From the NCBI GenBank assembly GCA_037045185.1, contig JBAOHQ010000004.1:558001-622000 (forward strand): DNA of 64,000 nt, written 5' to 3'. Shown piece by piece: positions 58,597 through 64,000 of this stretch. The position numbers were made by a program, and so were the translations under genes. Positions within the stretch are counted from its first letter, which is position 1. Each line of letters starts with the position of its first letter. The notes beneath the pieces were generated by a model, which made no database searches, was not told where the DNA came from, and saw only the letters and a list, made by a program, of their open reading frames with translations. This stretch comes from JAKOUY01 sp037045185. GTDB lineage: Bacteria; Actinomycetota; Acidimicrobiia; Acidimicrobiales; Ilumatobacteraceae.

Positions 58597-59673
58597 GTGA
58601 TCGTCACTCGCCTCGAGCTGGTCGACTTCCGCAACTACGGGTCGGCCGGCTTCGAGCTGCACCCCGGCACCACCGCCGTGGTGGGCATGAACGGGCAGGG
58701 CAAGACGAACCTCGCCGAGGCGCTGGGCTATCTGGCCACCCTCGACAGCTTTCGTGGCACGCCCGACGACGCCGTCATCCGCGTGGGGGCGAACGAGGCC
58801 ATCGTCCGGGCGACCGTCGTCGACGGCGAGCGCGAGGTCTTGATCGAGCTGTCGCTCAGCCGCCACGGGCGCAACCGGGCGCAGATCAACCGGCAGCGAA
58901 TGCAACGGTCTCGGGATCTCCTCGGCGTCATGCGCGTTACGGTGTTCTCGCCCGACGACTTGGCGCTGGTGAAGGACGGGCCGGCGGTGCGCCGCCAGTT
59001 CCTGGACGCCACGCTGACCGCGTTGGCCGTCAAGTACGACGCGATGCGCCTGGAGCTGGACCGGGTGGTCCGCCAGCGCAACACCCTGTTGAAGCAGCTC
59101 AACGGACGCTTGGACGACGCCGGGGAGATGACCCTGGAGGTGTGGGACCAGCGCTTTGCCGCGCTGGCCGACCAGTTCGGCCATGCCCGGGCGACGCTGA
59201 TCGCCCGCTTGGCGCCAATGGTGACGGAGGCCTACGAGCAGTTGGCCGGGACGCCCACTGCGGTGGAGCTTCGCTACGAGCCGGTGTGGCGGCGGGGTGG
59301 GCTGGCGGCGGCCTTGCGCACGGCCCGCGCCGACGATGTCCGCCGGGCCTCGTCCACCGTTGGCCCGCACCGCGACGACGTGGAGTTGCTGGTCAACGGG
59401 ATGCCCGCCCGGCTGCAGGCCTCGCAGGGGGAGCAGCGCACCCTGGCTCTCGCACTCCGCCTGGCCGCCCACCGGCTGGTCACCGAGCGGGTGGGTTCGG
59501 CGCCGGTGCTGGTCTTGGACGACGTGCTCAGCGAACTGGATCCGGCACGCTGCGCGGCGCTGCTCGGGCACCTCCCGCCGGGCCAGGTGGTGATCACCAC
59601 CGCAGGGGCACTGCCCGACATCGCCCACCCTGACGCGCTGATCCGCATCGAACATGGCACAGTGGCATCGTGA
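58597..59673 (+). CDS. recF: DNA replication/repair protein RecF
   Basis: A 358-residue SMC-like ATPase. N-terminal VTRLELVDFRNYGSAGFELHPGTTAVVGMNGQGKTNLAEALGYLATL has Walker A. Later come VFSPDDLALVKDGPAVRRQFLD, the signature QGEQRTLALALRLAAHRLV, and Walker B PVLVLDDVLSELDPARCAALL. It loads RecA at gaps. It starts at GTG four bases after the dnaN stop. Confidence 0.95.
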   Translation: MIVTRLELVDFRNYGSAGFELHPGTTAVVGMNGQGKTNLAEALGYLATLDSFRGTPDDAVIRVGANEAIVRATVVDGEREVLIELSLSRHGRNRAQINRQRMQRSRDLLGVMRVTVFSPDDLALVKDGPAVRRQFLDATLTALAVKYDAMRLELDRVVRQRNTLLKQLNGRLDDAGEMTLEVWDQRFAALADQFGHARATLIARLAPMVTEAYEQLAGTPTAVELRYEPVWRRGGLAAALRTARADDVRRASSTVGPHRDDVELLVNGMPARLQASQGEQRTLALALRLAAHRLVTERVGSAPVLVLDDVLSELDPARCAALLGHLPPGQVVITTAGALPDIAHPDALIRIEHGTVAS

Positions 59674-59999
59674 GCGATGCCCCGATCCCCCTAGGTGAGA
59701 GCCTGGAGGTGGTGGTGCGATCGTTGCGGCCGGTGGCGGCGATGGGTGGCGCCGATCAGCGCCCGACGGTGGTGGGCGGCGTGTTCGGGCGGTGGACCGA
59801 GGCCGTCGGCGAGGCTCTGGCCGCCCACGTACAGCCGGTCCGCCTCGACGGCACGCATCTGGTGGTCGAAGTGGACGACCCGGCGTGGGCCACGCAGTTC
59901 GCCTTCTTCGACGCCACCGTTCGCCAACGGCTGGCCGAGGTGGCCGGGGCCACCGTGGACCGCATCGACGTGCGCGTCAGCCGCCGCGGCCGCCGGTAG
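59670..59999 (+). CDS. dciA: DciA (DUF721) replicative helicase loader
   Basis: A 109-residue protein of the DciA family, the ancestral loader and stimulator of DnaB. The DUF721 core reads GGVFGRWTEAVGEALAAHVQPVRLDGTHLVVEVDDPAWATQFAFFDATVRQRLAEVAGATVDRIDVRVSR. It starts at GTG overlapping the recF stop. It normally lies directly before gyrB; here a GlxA-type regulator separates them. Confidence 0.88.
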   Translation: MSDAPIPLGESLEVVVRSLRPVAAMGGADQRPTVVGGVFGRWTEAVGEALAAHVQPVRLDGTHLVVEVDDPAWATQFAFFDATVRQRLAEVAGATVDRIDVRVSRRGRR

Positions 60000-60156
60000 C
60001 CCGCCACTCGCAGGTCGACCCCCACCACGAGGCGCTACAGCACGGGTCGACCGAGGGTGGGAACGCGCCCGCGCGCCGGTGATTGCGGTTCAGTTGACGC
60101 ACGACGGCGGTCAGGGCGGCGATGGTGAGCAGGATGGGCAGCATGGCACTCATCAT
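59977..60156 (-). CDS. Possible 59-residue membrane microprotein (antisense to dciA end)
   Basis: A short frame MMSAMLPILLTIAALTAVVRQLNRN with one hydrophobic helix near the N-terminus and a Cys/Trp-rich tail (CCSASWWGSTC). It runs opposite to dciA and overlaps its last 23 bp. There is no strong ribosome site and no homology that can be recognised. It is offered because the remainder of the 226-bp gap (60000-60225) holds no other gene. Confidence 0.3.
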   Translation of the reverse strand: MMSAMLPILLTIAALTAVVRQLNRNHRRAGAFPPSVDPCCSASWWGSTCEWRATGGRGG

Positions 60157-60225
60157 GCGGCCGAATGAATCCAGCCACCATGGCGGTTATGGCATTGAGC
60201 GTCTAGTTCCTGCCATACTGTCTCG

Positions 60226-61221
60226 ATGATCCGCACCGTTGCCGCCGTGCTGACCGACCGCGTCGCCATGTTCGAACTGGGGGTCGCCGTCGAGGTCTTC
60301 GGGATCGACCGGACGAGGGACGGCGTTCCTCCCTTCGAGTTGCGGGTGTGCTCGCTGCGCCCCGGTGTGCCCACACCGGCGACACACGGCGTCTGCCAGG
60401 TCATCGCTCCCTACGGCCTCGACGGGGTGGAGGGCGCGGACCTCGTCATCGTCCCGGCAGGAGTGGGCCCCGACGATGGCCCGCGACCTCACCTGGTCCA
60501 GGCCCTGCAGCGGGCCTACGATGCCGGGGCCATCGTGCTGTCGGTGTGCAGCGGGGCATTCCTGCTCGCCGACGCCGGGCTGCTCGACGGGCGCCGCTGC
60601 GCAACGCACTGGCGCTACGCCGACGAACTGCAGCGGGCGCATCCGGCCATCACCGTAGACCGGGACGTGCTGTTCGTCGACGAGGGCCGGATCATCACCA
60701 GCGCCGGCACCGCGGCGGGCATCGATGCCTGCTTGCACCTGGTGCGGCGCGAACTGGGCAGTGAGGTGGCCACACGGATTGCCAGGCGGATGGTGGTTCC
60801 GCCCCAGCGCGAGGGCGGCCAGCGCCAGTTCGTCGAGACGCCGATCCCGGCCTCTACCGCCGACAGCCTGGCGCCCCTGCTGGCATGGATGTCCGAGCAT
60901 CTCGAACAGGACCAGCCGGTTGCCGGGCTGGCGGCTCGGGCAGCGATGTCACCGCGAACGTTCGCCCGTCGCTTCGTGGCCGAGACCGGCACGACACCGC
61001 ACCGTTGGCTCGTCGCCCAGCGGGTGCTGGCCGCGAGGACCCTGCTGGAGTCCACCGACCGATCGGTGGAGCAGGTGGCCGCGGCGTGCGGATTCGGCGA
61101 CGCGGCCCTGCTCCGCCACCATTTCCGGTGCGCCGTCGGGGTCAGCCCGCAGCGGTACCGCAGCACGTTCTCGGGTGACCGCCGACCGGCGTCTGGCACG
61201 CCGATGTCCGCCACTCTGTGA
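60226..61221 (+). CDS. GlxA-like transcriptional regulator (DJ-1/PfpI + AraC HTH)
   Basis: A 331-residue regulator. The N-terminal DJ-1/PfpI-like domain includes MIRTVAAVLTDRVAMFELGVAVEVFGIDR, ADLVIVPAGVG and the nucleophile elbow VLSVCSGAFLLADAGLLDGRRCATHW, with Cys in the usual position. The C-terminal AraC domain has two helix-turn-helix motifs: QPVAGLAARAAMSPRTFARRFVAETGTTPHRWLVAQRV and SVEQVAAACGFGDAALLRHHFRCAVGVSPQRYR. Family members sense small metabolites. It interrupts the conserved dciA-gyrB order. Confidence 0.88.
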   Translation: MIRTVAAVLTDRVAMFELGVAVEVFGIDRTRDGVPPFELRVCSLRPGVPTPATHGVCQVIAPYGLDGVEGADLVIVPAGVGPDDGPRPHLVQALQRAYDAGAIVLSVCSGAFLLADAGLLDGRRCATHWRYADELQRAHPAITVDRDVLFVDEGRIITSAGTAAGIDACLHLVRRELGSEVATRIARRMVVPPQREGGQRQFVETPIPASTADSLAPLLAWMSEHLEQDQPVAGLAARAAMSPRTFARRFVAETGTTPHRWLVAQRVLAARTLLESTDRSVEQVAAACGFGDAALLRHHFRCAVGVSPQRYRSTFSGDRRPASGTPMSATL

Positions 61222-61355
61222 CACCCCGGCGGTAGACTCGAACGGTATTGCGACAGCCATCGGAGGGCAGGCCCCGATGGTCCCCGTCGCCACCAAAGCC
61301 CCAGGTCAACGCGTGTCTGTGAACATGTGAAGACCGGAACAGATCGAGGTCTCGC

Positions 61356-63332
<1,977 letters not shown>

Positions 63333-63335
63333 GCC

Positions 63336-64000
<665 letters not shown>

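Overview
The window is high-GC actinobacterial DNA, most probably from the class Acidimicrobiia or a nearby deep branch; nothing in it fixes a species. The grounds are the very high GC content, frequent GTG/TTG starts, ATGA/GTGA stop-start overlaps, actinobacterial-type DnaA boxes (TTGTCCACA), and a right half that follows the mycobacterial replication-origin order almost gene for gene: cca, DUF6049-like, Ser/Thr kinase, ECF sigma, anti-sigma, trxB, trxA, cwlM-like, parB, parA, rsmG, jag, yidC, yidD, rnpA, rpmH, dnaA, dnaN, recF, dciA, gyrB, gyrA.

Layout. 1-3.4 kb holds small catabolic or unknown genes (SDR, VOC, SnoaL-like, methyltransferase, AA_synth, EthD, DUF1905). 3.4-17.5 kb is mostly minus strand: a DNA alkylation repair gene, a secreted pectinacetylesterase-like protein, a SulP transporter, an acyl-CoA ligase, a DHOD-like flavoprotein next to pyruvate:ferredoxin oxidoreductase, a cupin, an EF-G paralogue and a secreted beta-propeller-like protein lying between two inverted palindromic elements. 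17.6-19.4 kb carries tmk, holB and tRNA-Thr(CGT). 19.4-22.0 kb is a divergent arsenic-type locus (ArsR, flavin monooxygenase, tautomerase versus an ArsI/CadI-like enzyme) with paired operators. 22.0-27.7 kb is one tightly coupled acyl-CoA operon (two-domain class III CoA-transferase, DUF35, thiolase-like, TetR, amidohydrolase). 27.7-31.6 kb links a glucoamylase-family enzyme and polyphosphate glucokinase with a HTH regulator and a 46-aa coupled microprotein. 31.6-35.1 kb is the conserved rpsF-ssb-rpsR-rplI-dnaB cluster. 35.2-41.4 kb has DinB, DUF5318, a methyltransferase, an M3 oligopeptidase, cca and a histone-deacetylase-family gene. From 41.4 kb the origin cluster runs to the truncated gyrA at the right edge.

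Gene orientation flips at about 55.7-55.9 kb (leftward rpmH-parB, rightward dnaA-gyrA). DnaA boxes in the rpmH-dnaA and dnaA-dnaN gaps place oriC here, and twin parS sites lie about 3.3 kb to the left beside parAB.

A striking global feature is that nine genes are broken by ten single-base frameshifts, and every one is repaired by removing one base. They include parA, which is expected to be functional. Residual insertion errors from an insertion-biased read technology are the simplest explanation, so these genes should not be read as truly dead without checking. The other unexplained structure is a set of compact 43-51 bp palindromic elements (two families in two copies each, plus singletons) that sit between genes or, in one case, in frame inside a gene.
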